Positions 24,627-33,062 of a stretch of DNA of 40,711 bases are shown here, piece by piece. The translations under genes were made by a program, and so were the position numbers. The stretch spans positions 1 through 40,711 of the forward strand of contig JAUIID010000022.1 in assembly GCA_030431615.1 (NCBI GenBank), given 5' to 3'. This DNA comes from Alphaproteobacteria bacterium. GTDB lineage: Bacteria > Pseudomonadota > Alphaproteobacteria > Geminicoccales > Geminicoccaceae. Below the pieces are notes generated by a model. The model saw nothing but the letters and a program-made list of their open reading frames with translations, ran no database searches and was not told where the DNA came from. Numbering within the stretch: position 1 is the stretch's first letter; each line of letters starts with the position of its first letter.

Positions 24627-24642
24627 GGCCCAGCTGACCACC

Positions 24643-25644
24643 ATGCCGACACCCATCCAGATAGGCCCGCTCACCCTCGCCTCGCCCGTCCTCATGGCGC
24701 CGATGACGGGGATCAGCGACCTGCCGTTCCGCCGGCTGGTGGCGCGGTTTGGGGCCGGGCTGATCTTCTCGGAGATGATCGCGAGCCCGCAGCTCCTGGC
24801 CGAAACCGCTAAGACCCGGCGCCAGGCGCGCTTCGATGCAGCCTCACGGCCCTGGGCGGTGCAGCTCGCCGGCACCGAGCCTGCCGTGCTGGCGGAGGCC
24901 GCGCGGTACGTCGTCGATCGGGGCGCGGACCTCGTCGACCTCAATTTCGGCTGCCCGGCAAAGCTGGTCGTGGGCAAGGCCGCGGGCTCGGCCCTGATGC
25001 GCGATGAGGCGCTGGCCGGCCGCATCCTGGAGGCCGTGGTCCAGGCCGTGCCGGTGCCGGTCACGCTCAAGATGCGGCTCGGCTGGGACGACCACAGCCG
25101 CAACGTGGCGACGATCGCCCGCATCGCGGAAGAGGCCGGCATCCGGATGCTCACCGTGCATGGCCGCACCCGCTGCCAGCTTTTCAAGGGCGCCGCCGAC
25201 TGGGCAGCGGTCGCCGAGGTGAAGGCCGCCGTCGGCCTGCCGGTCGTCGTCAACGGCGACATCACCGACGCCGCCACCGCCGCCCGGGCCCTTGCCCTCT
25301 CCGGCGCCGATGGCGTCATGGTCGGCCGCGGCGCCTGCGGCCGACCCTGGCTGCTCGACCGCATCCGGAGGGCGCTCGACGGTGCCGGCGAGCCGGCGGA
25401 GCCGACGCCGGACGAGATGCTGGCCATCGTCCTCGAACACCATGCCGCGATGCTCGAGCATTACGGGCATGATCTGGGGCTCCGCCATGCCCGCAAGCAC
25501 CTCGCCTGGTACCTCGCGGCCCTGCCAGGGGGCGCCGGGCTGGCCCGCCGGGTCAACCAGCTGGACGATGCCGCCGCGGTCGTCGCCACCTTGCGCGAGA
25601 TCTACGCCACCGCCGCGGAGACGGAGCCGGCGCTCGCCGCCTGA
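24643..25644 (+). CDS. dusB: tRNA-dihydrouridine synthase DusB
   Basis: A 333-residue FMN-dependent enzyme that reduces uridines in the tRNA D-loop. The TIM-barrel motifs are intact: APMTGISDLPFRRL near the N-terminus, DLNFGCPAKLVVG with catalytic Cys104, LTVHGRTR and NGDITD, followed by the phosphate-binding GVMVGRGACGRPWLL and a helical C-terminal domain. The length and the KLVVGKAAGSALM segment fit DusB better than DusA or DusC. It starts 16 bp after the binding-protein stop. In many alphaproteobacteria dusB precedes ntrBC, which is not the case here. Confidence 0.95.
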   Translation: MPTPIQIGPLTLASPVLMAPMTGISDLPFRRLVARFGAGLIFSEMIASPQLLAETAKTRRQARFDAASRPWAVQLAGTEPAVLAEAARYVVDRGADLVDLNFGCPAKLVVGKAAGSALMRDEALAGRILEAVVQAVPVPVTLKMRLGWDDHSRNVATIARIAEEAGIRMLTVHGRTRCQLFKGAADWAAVAEVKAAVGLPVVVNGDITDAATAARALALSGADGVMVGRGACGRPWLLDRIRRALDGAGEPAEPTPDEMLAIVLEHHAAMLEHYGHDLGLRHARKHLAWYLAALPGGAGLARRVNQLDDAAAVVATLREIYATAAETEPALAA

Positions 25645-25724
25645 GGGCGCTCCCACCGCTTCGCCATTCGGCGCCATCGTAGTAGATCGTCCCTAGACAT
25701 GCTCGCTGCTTGGAGTTGACAGGA

Positions 25725-26435
25725 ATGCACGTCGCAAGAAGGGCCGCGGCTGCCCTTTCGGTTCTGCTGGCGCTGACCGCGGCCGAGGCAAGGGGCCAAG
25801 GCGAGGCGCCGCTCTTCGACCTCGACTTCGCCGACTATCGCCCTTCCGACGGCTCGGTACGCGACTGGCTCGCCGGCCGGGGCTTCGATTTCGGCAAGGC
25901 GGCCGACGACGAGCGGAAGATCGCCGTTTCCGTCAAGGACGGCATCCTCCAGGTCGACACGAAGAAGCAGGCCTTCGGCGTGATCTACCACGAGGGTGAC
26001 GTGCCTGGCGCCACCCGGCTGCGCGTCACCTGGGGCGTGGACGCCTTTCCGAAGGACGTCGGCTACGAGAAGGGCGTCAACAACGAGGCGCTGATGATCT
26101 ACGTCTTCTTCGGCCGGGAGAAGATGCCGTCGGGCTCGGTCTTCATTCCGGACGTCAGCTACTTCATCGGCTTCTATCTTTGCGACACCGACCGGATCGA
26201 TCACCCGTACAAAGGCCGCTATCACCACGATAGCGGCCGCTTCGTCTGCCTCGCCCACCCCGGAACCGGCGAGACCGTCGTCTCGGAGGTCGATCTGGCC
26301 GAAGCCTTCAGGACCTATTTCAACAAGCCCGACATGCCGACGGTCTCCGGCATCAGCCTCGAGGTCGACACCTCCAATGCCGGCGATGGCGGCAAGGCCC
26401 GGGCGTTCCTCGAGAAGGTCGAGCTCCTGCCGTAG
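25725..26435 (+). CDS. Secreted protein, DUF3047-like
   Basis: A 236-residue protein with a Sec signal peptide (cleavage after ARG-QG near 25). The mature part has a beta-rich look, with TRLRVTWGVDAFP in the middle and a C-terminal TVSGISLEVDTSNAGDGG that resembles the DUF3047 pattern of alternating hydrophobics ending in a DTxNxG motif. Function unknown, no catalytic motif seen. ATG 25725 is preceded by TTGGAG about 12 nt upstream. The gene ends 13 bp before the convergent Mla-type lipoprotein gene, with no obvious terminator between them. Confidence 0.7.
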   Translation: MHVARRAAAALSVLLALTAAEARGQGEAPLFDLDFADYRPSDGSVRDWLAGRGFDFGKAADDERKIAVSVKDGILQVDTKKQAFGVIYHEGDVPGATRLRVTWGVDAFPKDVGYEKGVNNEALMIYVFFGREKMPSGSVFIPDVSYFIGFYLCDTDRIDHPYKGRYHHDSGRFVCLAHPGTGETVVSEVDLAEAFRTYFNKPDMPTVSGISLEVDTSNAGDGGKARAFLEKVELLP

Positions 26436-26448
26436 CGGCCGTCCGGGG

Positions 26449-27087
26449 TCAGGTGGCGACAACGGCGGCGTTGCCGGTCTCCAGCGTCCACTCGACCAAC
26501 CGCTTGAGGACCTTGCCCAGCGCGTCATCGAAGGCGGCGACGATCGAGGGCAGATCGCCCGCCGCGGCCGGCACCGTCCGGCCGATCTCGGTCGTCCCCA
26601 CCACGTCCCGCCGCGGCATGGCGATCAGCTTGGCCGAGATAACCACGCGCACCTCGGGCGGCCCCGATTCCGGCTGCTGCGCCTGGAAGGCGATGATGTC
26701 CGGCTGCAGCATGAAGTCGGGACGCACCTCCGAGCGCCGGTCGGTCACGACCGCGATGGCGCCCGAGTTCCGGAACGACTGGATGATCATCGGCTGGATC
26801 ATCGGCGGCGGCCGGTCGACCCAGACCGCATCGGCGTAGAACTCGACCTCGACGCCATTCATGCGCGCGATGCGATCGGTGTCGATTGACCGGTCGATCG
26901 TCGGTCGGTCGACGGCCAGCGCCCAGTCGGCCTGCGGCAGCTCGTCGAACGTCGTCTTGGGCGTGACCCGGAACTGGCGGGGCGGTGCCGACTGGCCCGG
27001 CAGCTGGCAGGCGCCAAGGGCGAGAACCGGCAGTGCGGCGCCCATGATGATCAGCCCGCGTCGATCGACCCTGGCCCGGTTTCGCAT
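26449..27087 (-). CDS. ABC-type transport auxiliary lipoprotein (PqiC/YmbA type)
   Basis: A 212-residue outer-membrane lipoprotein. The signal ends in lipobox LGAC with Cys27, and the rest matches the auxiliary lipoprotein family (DUF330/PqiC): PKTTFDELPQADWALAVDRP, DAVWVDRPPPMIQ and a C-terminal helix. Such lipoproteins form the outer-membrane receptacle of Mce/Pqi lipid bridges. ATG 27087 is chosen because a strong GGAGGAGGAGGGG lies 5 nt upstream. Last gene of the four-gene lipid transport operon, 54 bp after the MCE gene. Confidence 0.88.
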   Translation of the reverse strand: MRNRARVDRRGLIIMGAALPVLALGACQLPGQSAPPRQFRVTPKTTFDELPQADWALAVDRPTIDRSIDTDRIARMNGVEVEFYADAVWVDRPPPMIQPMIIQSFRNSGAIAVVTDRRSEVRPDFMLQPDIIAFQAQQPESGPPEVRVVISAKLIAMPRRDVVGTTEIGRTVPAAAGDLPSIVAAFDDALGKVLKRLVEWTLETGNAAVVAT

Positions 27088-27141
27088 GGCGTCCCCTCCT
27101 CCTCCTTGCTGATAGCCCCGGCCTGCCGACACGCGTCCCGC

Positions 27142-28167
27142 CTATTCCGCCAGCACGCCCCGGCTCCGGTTGCCGAACAGGAAGCGGGCAGGATCGCGCT
27201 CCAGATCCTCCATCACCCGCGTGATCTGGTCCACCATGCGCTCCGCATCCTGCGCCAGGCCGGTGATCTCGTAGAGCCCGGTGCGCGTGAAGTCGCGGAT
27301 CCCCTCGCGGTTCTCTGCCACCATGTTGTTCACCTGGTCGGCCACCCGGCTCAGGGCAACCAGGCTCGCCTGCAGGTCCGTCACCGCCTGGGCGATGCCC
27401 GCCGCGTTGTCCTGCATCAGCGCATTCGCCGAATCCGCCGTGCGGGTCACCGCCGCGGCGGACCGCGTCGACTCGTCGACCAGGTCCGCCAGCTTCGGGG
27501 CGACGCTGCTCATGTCGCTGGCGATCTCGGCGACGCTGTTGATGATGCTGTCGATCCGGCCCTCGTTCTTCTCGGCGGCGGCGCTGAACCCGCCGAGCAC
27601 GTCGTTCATGTTGTTCAGGGCCGAGGTCAGCTCCTTCGCGATCTCGCCCGCATTGGCCTGCAGGGCCTGCAGGTCCGACTGCATGGTCGGCACCTCGGGA
27701 TAGGGCAGCTGGAACTCGCCCGAGTTGTGGAACGCCGCCGGCCCCGCGTTCGGGAAGAAGTCCAGATTGACCGAGAGCAGGCCCGTGACGACGCTCTCCA
27801 GCCCGAGCTGGGCCCGCAGGCCCTTCGCGATCAGGCTCTGGCGAAAGGTCTCGTTGTCGACGCTCCCGCCAGTGCCGACCTCGATGATCCGCTTGGGGTC
27901 CATTTCGAAGATCACGGGAATCCGCGCCTGCACGTTCTCCTGGTCGAACAGCACCTTGATGTCCGTGACCTGGCCGACGCTGACGCCGCGGAAATTGACC
28001 GACGCGCCGACCCTGAGCCCGGCGATCGAGCCCGGGAAGAAGGCCACGACCGCGGTGCGGTGCTGGAACCATTGCGCACCACCGAAGGCGACGATGCCGG
28101 CGGCGAGGAGCGCCATGCCGCCGAGCACGAAGGCGCCGATCACTCTCGGGCTGGCTTTGCTGCTCAT
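27142..28167 (-). CDS. mlaD: MlaD/MCE-domain lipid transport protein
   Basis: A 341-residue inner-membrane-anchored periplasmic protein. One N-terminal helix (about 9-29) precedes a single MCE domain (about 37-115, with GLRVGASVNFRGVSVGQV). A long helical region follows, rich in heptad-like repeats and Asn/Ala (about 150-300), probably forming a hexameric tunnel through the periplasm. It would carry phospholipid or sterol-like lipids between membranes with the MlaE and MlaF homologues encoded upstream. It overlaps the ATPase stop by 4 bp (ATGA). It is longer than E. coli MlaD, closer to the needle-type MCE proteins. Confidence 0.92.
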   Translation of the reverse strand: MSSKASPRVIGAFVLGGMALLAAGIVAFGGAQWFQHRTAVVAFFPGSIAGLRVGASVNFRGVSVGQVTDIKVLFDQENVQARIPVIFEMDPKRIIEVGTGGSVDNETFRQSLIAKGLRAQLGLESVVTGLLSVNLDFFPNAGPAAFHNSGEFQLPYPEVPTMQSDLQALQANAGEIAKELTSALNNMNDVLGGFSAAAEKNEGRIDSIINSVAEIASDMSSVAPKLADLVDESTRSAAAVTRTADSANALMQDNAAGIAQAVTDLQASLVALSRVADQVNNMVAENREGIRDFTRTGLYEITGLAQDAERMVDQITRVMEDLERDPARFLFGNRSRGVLAE

Positions 28168-28967
28168 GGCTGCTGCTTCTCCTGCGGTGGACGACCGTCA
28201 TGCGCATCGCCGCCGCCACGGGTCAGGAATTCGTGAACCTTGGGCTCGCTCGTCTCGGCGAGCAGCCGCTTCGGATCGCCGGTGGCGAGCTGCGTGCGCG
28301 TCTCGGCGTCGAGGAAGACGGAATTGTTGGCGATGGCGAAGATGCTGGGCAGCTCGTGGGTGACCATGACGATGGTGGCACCCAGGCTCTCGCGCAGCTC
28401 GAGGATCAGGTCGTCCAGATGCCTCGAGCTGATCGGGTCGAGCCCGGCCGAGGGCTCGTCGAAGAAGAGCACTTCGGGGTCGAGCGCGATCGCCCGGGCG
28501 AGGCCGGCCCGCTTGCGCATGCCGCCGCTGATCTCCGAAGGGTAGTAGTCCTCGAAGCCGGCGAGCCCGACCAGCGCCAGCTTGAAGGAGACGAGGTCCC
28601 GGATTTCCGGGGCCGAACGATCGGTGTACTCGCCGATCGGCAGAGCCACGTTCTCGGCCAGCGTCATCGAGCTCCAGAGCGCTCCCTGCTGGTAGAGCAC
28701 ACCGAAGCGCTGCATCAGCCCGGCCCGGGTCGCCTCGTCGGTGCCCCAGAAGCTGGCCCCGCCATAGAGCACCTCGCCCTTCGCCGGCGCCTTCAGCCCG
28801 ATCATCGCCCGCATCAGCGTGGTCTTGCCGCAGCCCGACCCGCCCATGATGACGAAGACGTCGCCCTTCCTGATCCTGAAGTCGATGTCACGCATCAGGA
28901 CGAAGCTGCCATAGGCGATGGTCAGCCCGTGCACGGCGATGAACGGCGCCTCAGATGCCGAGGGCAT
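28164..28967 (-). CDS. mlaF: MlaF-like ABC transporter ATPase
   Basis: A 267-residue cytoplasmic ATPase of the Mla/Mce lipid transporters. It has Walker A GGSGCGKT, Q-loop in GVLYQQGALWSSMTLAENV (a typical MlaF/Mkl motif), signature EISGGMRKRAGLARA and Walker B EVLFFDEPSAGLDP, followed by H-loop VTHELPS. It drives the MlaE-like permease. The start overlaps the permease stop by 17 bp, so it is translationally coupled within the operon. The substrate is probably phospholipid, by family knowledge. Confidence 0.93.
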   Translation of the reverse strand: MPSASEAPFIAVHGLTIAYGSFVLMRDIDFRIRKGDVFVIMGGSGCGKTTLMRAMIGLKAPAKGEVLYGGASFWGTDEATRAGLMQRFGVLYQQGALWSSMTLAENVALPIGEYTDRSAPEIRDLVSFKLALVGLAGFEDYYPSEISGGMRKRAGLARAIALDPEVLFFDEPSAGLDPISSRHLDDLILELRESLGATIVMVTHELPSIFAIANNSVFLDAETRTQLATGDPKRLLAETSEPKVHEFLTRGGGDAHDGRPPQEKQQP

Positions 28968-30108
28968 CGTAGATCACCGTGAGTGCTGCCATGGAGAGGA
29001 TGATGAAGACGATGCTGGTGACCACGGCCGAGGTCGTGGCGTTGCCTACCGCTGCGGCACTCCGGCCGCACTGCATGCCGCGCAGGCAGCCGCAGACCGC
29101 GACGACGATGCCGTAGACCGTGGCCTTGAGGAGGCCGCCCGCGAAGAAGAGGAGCGGCGTCGAGGCCTGGGTCTGCTGCATGTAGAGAACGGCCGGCAGG
29201 GCGAGCATGACCACGCCGACGAACATGCCCCCCAGGATGCCGAGCAGGTTGGCATAGAGGCAGAGCAGCGGCGTCATCAGGATCAGCGCCATCATCCTCG
29301 GCAGGACGAGGAACTCCATGGGCGAGAGGCCGAGCGTGCTGAGCGCGTCGATCTCCTCGTTGACCTGCATGGTGCCGAGCTGCGCCGCGAAGGCCGCCCC
29401 CGTCCGCCCGGCCAGGATGATGCCGACCATCATCGCCGCCATGTCGCGCGCCATGCCGATGGCGACGAGATCGGCGACGAAGATCTGGGCACCGAACTGC
29501 ACGAGCTGGATGGCACCGAGAAACGCCAGGATGACGCCCACGAGGAAGCTGATGAGGCCGACGATCGGCAGGGCCTCCGCCCCTACCTCCTGCACGACCT
29601 GCCAGAAATCCGACCAGCGAAAGCGCGCCCGCCCGCGCAGCAGCCGGCCGAACGCGATGAGCGCCCCGCCGATGAAGTCGAGCGTCTCGCCGCCGGCCTC
29701 AAGACAGGCGAGCGTGCTCTTGCCCACCCGCTCGACGAAGGGTGTGCGCCCCGCGGCTTTCCGCGCCCCCGCCCGCTCCGGCACGCTGGCGGCGAGCCTC
29801 AGCAGCCGCGTCGCCCCCTCGGGCAGGCTGGTGGTGTCGAGCTTCGGCCCATCCGCCGCCGCCAGCCGGTCGAGCTTGCGCAGGAACGTCAGGAATGCCG
29901 TGTCCCAGGCGCCGAGCCGGGTCGTGTCGAGCCGCACGCGCGTCGCCCTGTCGCCCTTGAGCTCGGCATGCACGCTCTCGGCACTCGGCACGCCCTGGCG
30001 GGTCAGCCAGTCACCGACCAGAACGAGCCGCAGCGCCCCCTTGTCGCCGGGGTCCGGCACGACCTCGAAGGCCGCCGTCTCGTTCTTGTTCTGGATCGCC
30101 GCCGCCAT
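28951..30108 (-). CDS. mlaE: MlaE-like lipid ABC permease with N-terminal STAS-like domain
   Basis: A 385-residue protein. Residues about 15-110 form a soluble STAS-like domain (RLVLVGDWLTRQGV, RVRLDTTRLGAWD), a role played by separate MlaB in E. coli. The MlaE permease follows, with five or six membrane segments and the diagnostic MVGIILAGRTGAAFAAQLG and VNEEIDALSTLGLSP. The domain fusion means no mlaB gene is needed. First gene of the leftward operon, permease then ATPase, MCE protein and lipoprotein. No mlaC-type periplasmic shuttle is present. Confidence 0.93.
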   Translation of the reverse strand: MAAAIQNKNETAAFEVVPDPGDKGALRLVLVGDWLTRQGVPSAESVHAELKGDRATRVRLDTTRLGAWDTAFLTFLRKLDRLAAADGPKLDTTSLPEGATRLLRLAASVPERAGARKAAGRTPFVERVGKSTLACLEAGGETLDFIGGALIAFGRLLRGRARFRWSDFWQVVQEVGAEALPIVGLISFLVGVILAFLGAIQLVQFGAQIFVADLVAIGMARDMAAMMVGIILAGRTGAAFAAQLGTMQVNEEIDALSTLGLSPMEFLVLPRMMALILMTPLLCLYANLLGILGGMFVGVVMLALPAVLYMQQTQASTPLLFFAGGLLKATVYGIVVAVCGCLRGMQCGRSAAAVGNATTSAVVTSIVFIILSMAALTVIYDALGI

Positions 30109-30238
30109 GAGGCTTCCGAAAACTGCCGATCATCGTCAACTATGCCGATTGCCGTACTACGGACAGGCGGCGTGCAGAACATGACGAACGTCGACGGCCG
30201 GTCTTTTCCCCGCACTGTGACCCCGGCGCGGCCACGCC

Positions 30239-30994
30239 TCAGATCATGTAGTCGCCGCCGTTCATGTTCAGGCTGGCGCCGACGAAGAACGAGCCCTCCT
30301 CGGAGGCGAGGAGGAGGGCGGCGGGCGCCACCTCCTCGACCCGGCCGAAACGGCCGATCGGCAGCTCGCCCTTCTTCATGGCGAGCCACTCCTCCGGCAG
30401 CGCCTGCAGGAGCGGCGTGTCGACAGGCCCGGGATTGATCGTGTTGGCGGTGATGCCAAAGGGGGCGACCTCGTAGGCCAGCGACTTGGTGAAGCCCATG
30501 ATCCCCGCCTTGGCGGCGCAGTAGTGGGCCATGGTGCGCCCGCCCTTGTGGGCCAGCTGCGAGCTGATGTTGATGATACGGCCCCAGCCCTTCGCCTTCA
30601 TCGCCGGCAGGACCTCGCGCGTGCAGAGGAAGGTGCCCTTCATGTGCACGTTGACCATGCGGTCCCACATCTCGGTCGGCATGCCGTCGACCTCGTGGGT
30701 GGTGTCCATGCCGGCATTGTTGACGATGATGTCGATGGGTCCGAGCCGCTCGACGATCCGGGCAATGGCCGCCTTCACCGCCGGCTCGTCGCTCACATCC
30801 GCACCGGCACCGGCCGCCGCGGGACCGTGCGCCTCCACCTCCCGGGCGGTGGCCTCGGCCTTGCCGGCGTCGAGATCGATGATGCCGACCCGTGCCCCCT
30901 CGCGCGCGAAGAGATCGGCGACGGCGCGGCCGATGCCGCTGCAGCCGCCGGTGACGAGCGCCGTCCGGCCGTCCAGCTTACCCATGATCCACAT
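30239..30994 (-). CDS. SDR family oxidoreductase (classical short-chain dehydrogenase)
   Basis: A 251-residue NAD(P)-dependent dehydrogenase. The nucleotide-binding TGGCSGIGRA, the acidic IIDLD that favours NAD, NNAG, catalytic Ser in INISSQLAHKGG and YCAAKAG (Tyr-x-x-x-Lys) are all present. Start ambiguity: ATG 30994 lies directly after GAGAGGGA, and ATG 30985 gives better spacing; the product differs by three residues. It overlaps the upstream ATPase gene by 17 bp and is the last gene of the importer operon, so it probably oxidises an alcohol or hydroxy acid derived from the imported compound. The C-terminal GGDYMI is typical of the family. Confidence 0.93.
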   Translation of the reverse strand: MWIMGKLDGRTALVTGGCSGIGRAVADLFAREGARVGIIDLDAGKAEATAREVEAHGPAAAGAGADVSDEPAVKAAIARIVERLGPIDIIVNNAGMDTTHEVDGMPTEMWDRMVNVHMKGTFLCTREVLPAMKAKGWGRIINISSQLAHKGGRTMAHYCAAKAGIMGFTKSLAYEVAPFGITANTINPGPVDTPLLQALPEEWLAMKKGELPIGRFGRVEEVAPAALLLASEEGSFFVGASLNMNGGDYMI

Positions 30995-32069
30995 TCCCTC
31001 TCTCTGACTCGTTCATCGGCTGGCCGGTCGACACCTGCGGCGGCATGCCGGCACCGAGTATCCGCTCGGCCTCGGCCTGGAACCGGGCGAAATAATCGAC
31101 CGCGTCGCCGTCCCTGACCACCTCCTCGTGGCGATAGCAGCGCACGAGGTGGCCAGGCTCGACCGTCTCCACCTCCGGCATCCGCGTCCGGCAGCGCTCC
31201 TCGACCATGGGACAGCGGCTGGCAAGATAGCAGGCCTTGGGCAGGTCGATCGGGCTCGGGATCTCGCCGGCGAGGCTGATCCGGCTTTCCCGCCGGATGG
31301 TCGGGTTGGGCAGCAGCACGGCCGAGAGCAGCCCGACCGAATAGGGGTGGCTCGGCCGGGCGAAGAGCTTCGCCGCCGGCCCCTGCTCGACGATCATGCC
31401 GAGATAGAGCACCGCCACCCGGTGGCTGATCTGGCGGACCGCGGAGAGGTCGTGGCTGATGAAGAGATAGGCAGTGCCGAGGTCGCGCTGGATGCGGATC
31501 AAGAGGTCGATGATCTCGGCCCGGGCGGTCGGATCGAGTGCCGAGGTCGGCTCGTCGAGCACGACGATCTCGGGCTCGGAGATCATCGCCCGCGCGATGC
31601 CGACGCGCTGCTGCAGCCCCATGCTGATCTCGGCCGGATAGAGGCCGAGCATCGCCTCGCGGAGCCCGACCCGGGCCGCCGCCGCCCGGACCCGCTTCTC
31701 GCGGTCCGCCCGATTGACGCCGAGCGCCCGCAGGGGCTCGTCGATCTGCTCATACAACCGCTGGCGGGGATCGAGAGATTCGGCGGGCTCCTGGAAGACC
31801 AGCTGCAGCTTGCCGCGCAGCTCCGGCGAGCGGACGGTCCGGCGCCCGCCCATCTCCACGTCACGGTAACGGATGAGGCCGCCGGTCGGGCGGATGAGCC
31901 CCAGCACGCAGCGGCCGATGGTGGTCTTGCCGGAGCCGCTCTCGCCGACCAGCGCCAGGGTCTCGCCGGGCTCGAGGTCGAAGCTGACCGAGTTGACCGC
32001 GGCCACGACCTTCCGGCTGCCGGCGACGGGGAAATGCTGGACGAGGCCCTGGACGGTGAGCAGCGCCAT
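30978..32069 (-). CDS. DppF/OppF-like importer ATPase with a degenerate signature motif (cluster 2)
   Basis: A 363-residue ATPase. It has Walker A GESGSGKTT (42-50), Q-loop Gln93 in LVFQEP, Walker B VVLDEP (Asp172/Glu173) and H-loop His206, all intact. Its own signature, normally LSGGQ, reads ISMGL (148-152): the first Gly is Met and the Gln is Leu. The Cys-rich C-terminal extension (ACYLASRC onwards) is present. The signature motif serves the partner subunit's ATP, and that partner lacks its catalytic residues (see 32073-33062). It starts 3 bp after the DppD-like stop and overlaps the SDR gene by 17 bp. Confidence 0.92.
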   Translation of the reverse strand: MALLTVQGLVQHFPVAGSRKVVAAVNSVSFDLEPGETLALVGESGSGKTTIGRCVLGLIRPTGGLIRYRDVEMGGRRTVRSPELRGKLQLVFQEPAESLDPRQRLYEQIDEPLRALGVNRADREKRVRAAAARVGLREAMLGLYPAEISMGLQQRVGIARAMISEPEIVVLDEPTSALDPTARAEIIDLLIRIQRDLGTAYLFISHDLSAVRQISHRVAVLYLGMIVEQGPAAKLFARPSHPYSVGLLSAVLLPNPTIRRESRISLAGEIPSPIDLPKACYLASRCPMVEERCRTRMPEVETVEPGHLVRCYRHEEVVRDGDAVDYFARFQAEAERILGAGMPPQVSTGQPMNESERGNVDHG

Positions 32070-32072
32070 CCC

Positions 32073-33062
32073 TCAGCGCTCCACCGGAAAGTGACAGCGG
32101 GCGAAATGCCCAGGCGCCATTTCCTCGAGCCGCGGATGCTCGGTGCGGCAGCGGTCCTGGGCCCGCACGCAGCGCCGGGCGAACGGGCAGCCGGTCGTGG
32201 CCGGCCCCTCGGCCGCGCCCGCCGTCGTGTCGCCGAGCCAATAGCGCCGCAGGCGTTCGTTCTGGGCATATGCTGCGAGCAGCAGGATGGCATAGGGATG
32301 TTTCGGATCGGCGAAGAAGGCGTGGCGCGGTCCGATCTCGACGATCTCGCCGGCGAAGAGCACCGCCACCCGATCGCAGAAATGCGCCGTGATGCCGATG
32401 TCGCGGGTGATGAAGAGCAGCGAGGTGCCGCGCTCGACGACGAGCTTGCGCATCAGCTCGAGGACCTGGGCCTGCACCGTGACGTCGAGGCCGCTGGTGG
32501 CGTCGTCGGAGATGATGAAGCGCGGCTGACAGGCGAGTGCTATGGCCATGACGACGCGCTGCGCCATGCCGCCCGAGAGTTCGTGCGGATAGGCGTTGAT
32601 GCGGCGCTCGGGGTCGGGGATGCTGACCTGGCGCAGGAGCTCCAGCGAGCGCGCGCGGATGGCCGGCTTGTCGAGCGTCAGGTGGTGGCGCAGCACATTG
32701 CCGATCTGCTGGCCCACGGTCTCGAGCGGGTCGAGCTCGCTGCGCGGGTTGGCGATGATCATGGCAATATCGCGGCCGCGCAGCCGCCGCAGCGCTTCGC
32801 CGTCGAGCTGGCCCATGTCGCGGCCGTCGAAGCTGATGCGCCCGGCCTCGATCCGTCCGGGACGCGGCACGAGGCGCATGATGGCCCGCGCCAGCATGGT
32901 CTTGCCGGAGCCGGATTCGCCGACGACCCCCACCACCTCGCCCGGTGCGAGCGCGAGGTCGATGCCCTTGAGCACCCGCACGGGCTCGCCGCCATAACGG
33001 GGAAAGGCGACGGTGAGCCCCTCGAGAGCTATGACGGGGTCCTGTGGCTGCCGGTCGCTCAT
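32073..33062 (-). CDS. DppD/OppD-like importer ATPase lacking Q-loop Gln, catalytic Glu and H-loop His (cluster 2)
   Basis: A 329-residue ATPase with intact Walker A (GESGSGKT, 48-55) and intact signature LSGGM (162-166). The Q-loop Gln is Ala104 (AMIIANP), the catalytic Glu after Walker B is Asp187 (IISDDATSGLD) and the H-loop His is Arg220 (FITRDIG). The frame is uninterrupted and the C-terminal four-Cys extension is present, so this is not a decayed gene. The protein should bind ATP but hydrolyse it poorly at its own site. ATG 33062 is preceded by the permease stop in an ATGA overlap. The longer upstream frame lies inside the permease gene. Confidence 0.92.
   Translation of the reverse strand: MSDRQPQDPVIALEGLTVAFPRYGGEPVRVLKGIDLALAPGEVVGVVGESGSGKTMLARAIMRLVPRPGRIEAGRISFDGRDMGQLDGEALRRLRGRDIAMIIANPRSELDPLETVGQQIGNVLRHHLTLDKPAIRARSLELLRQVSIPDPERRINAYPHELSGGMAQRVVMAIALACQPRFIISDDATSGLDVTVQAQVLELMRKLVVERGTSLLFITRDIGITAHFCDRVAVLFAGEIVEIGPRHAFFADPKHPYAILLLAAYAQNERLRRYWLGDTTAGAAEGPATTGCPFARRCVRAQDRCRTEHPRLEEMAPGHFARCHFPVER

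Noticed and set aside
30152-30162. Palindrome CCGTACTACGG between the SDR and mlaE genes
   Set aside because: At 11 bp it is too short to stand out in GC-rich DNA, and no second copy is seen in the gap.
32073-33062. DppD-like ATPase as a pseudogene
   Set aside because: The frame is intact, Walker A, signature and C-terminal Cys extension are preserved, and the changes are matched by a complementary change in the partner.
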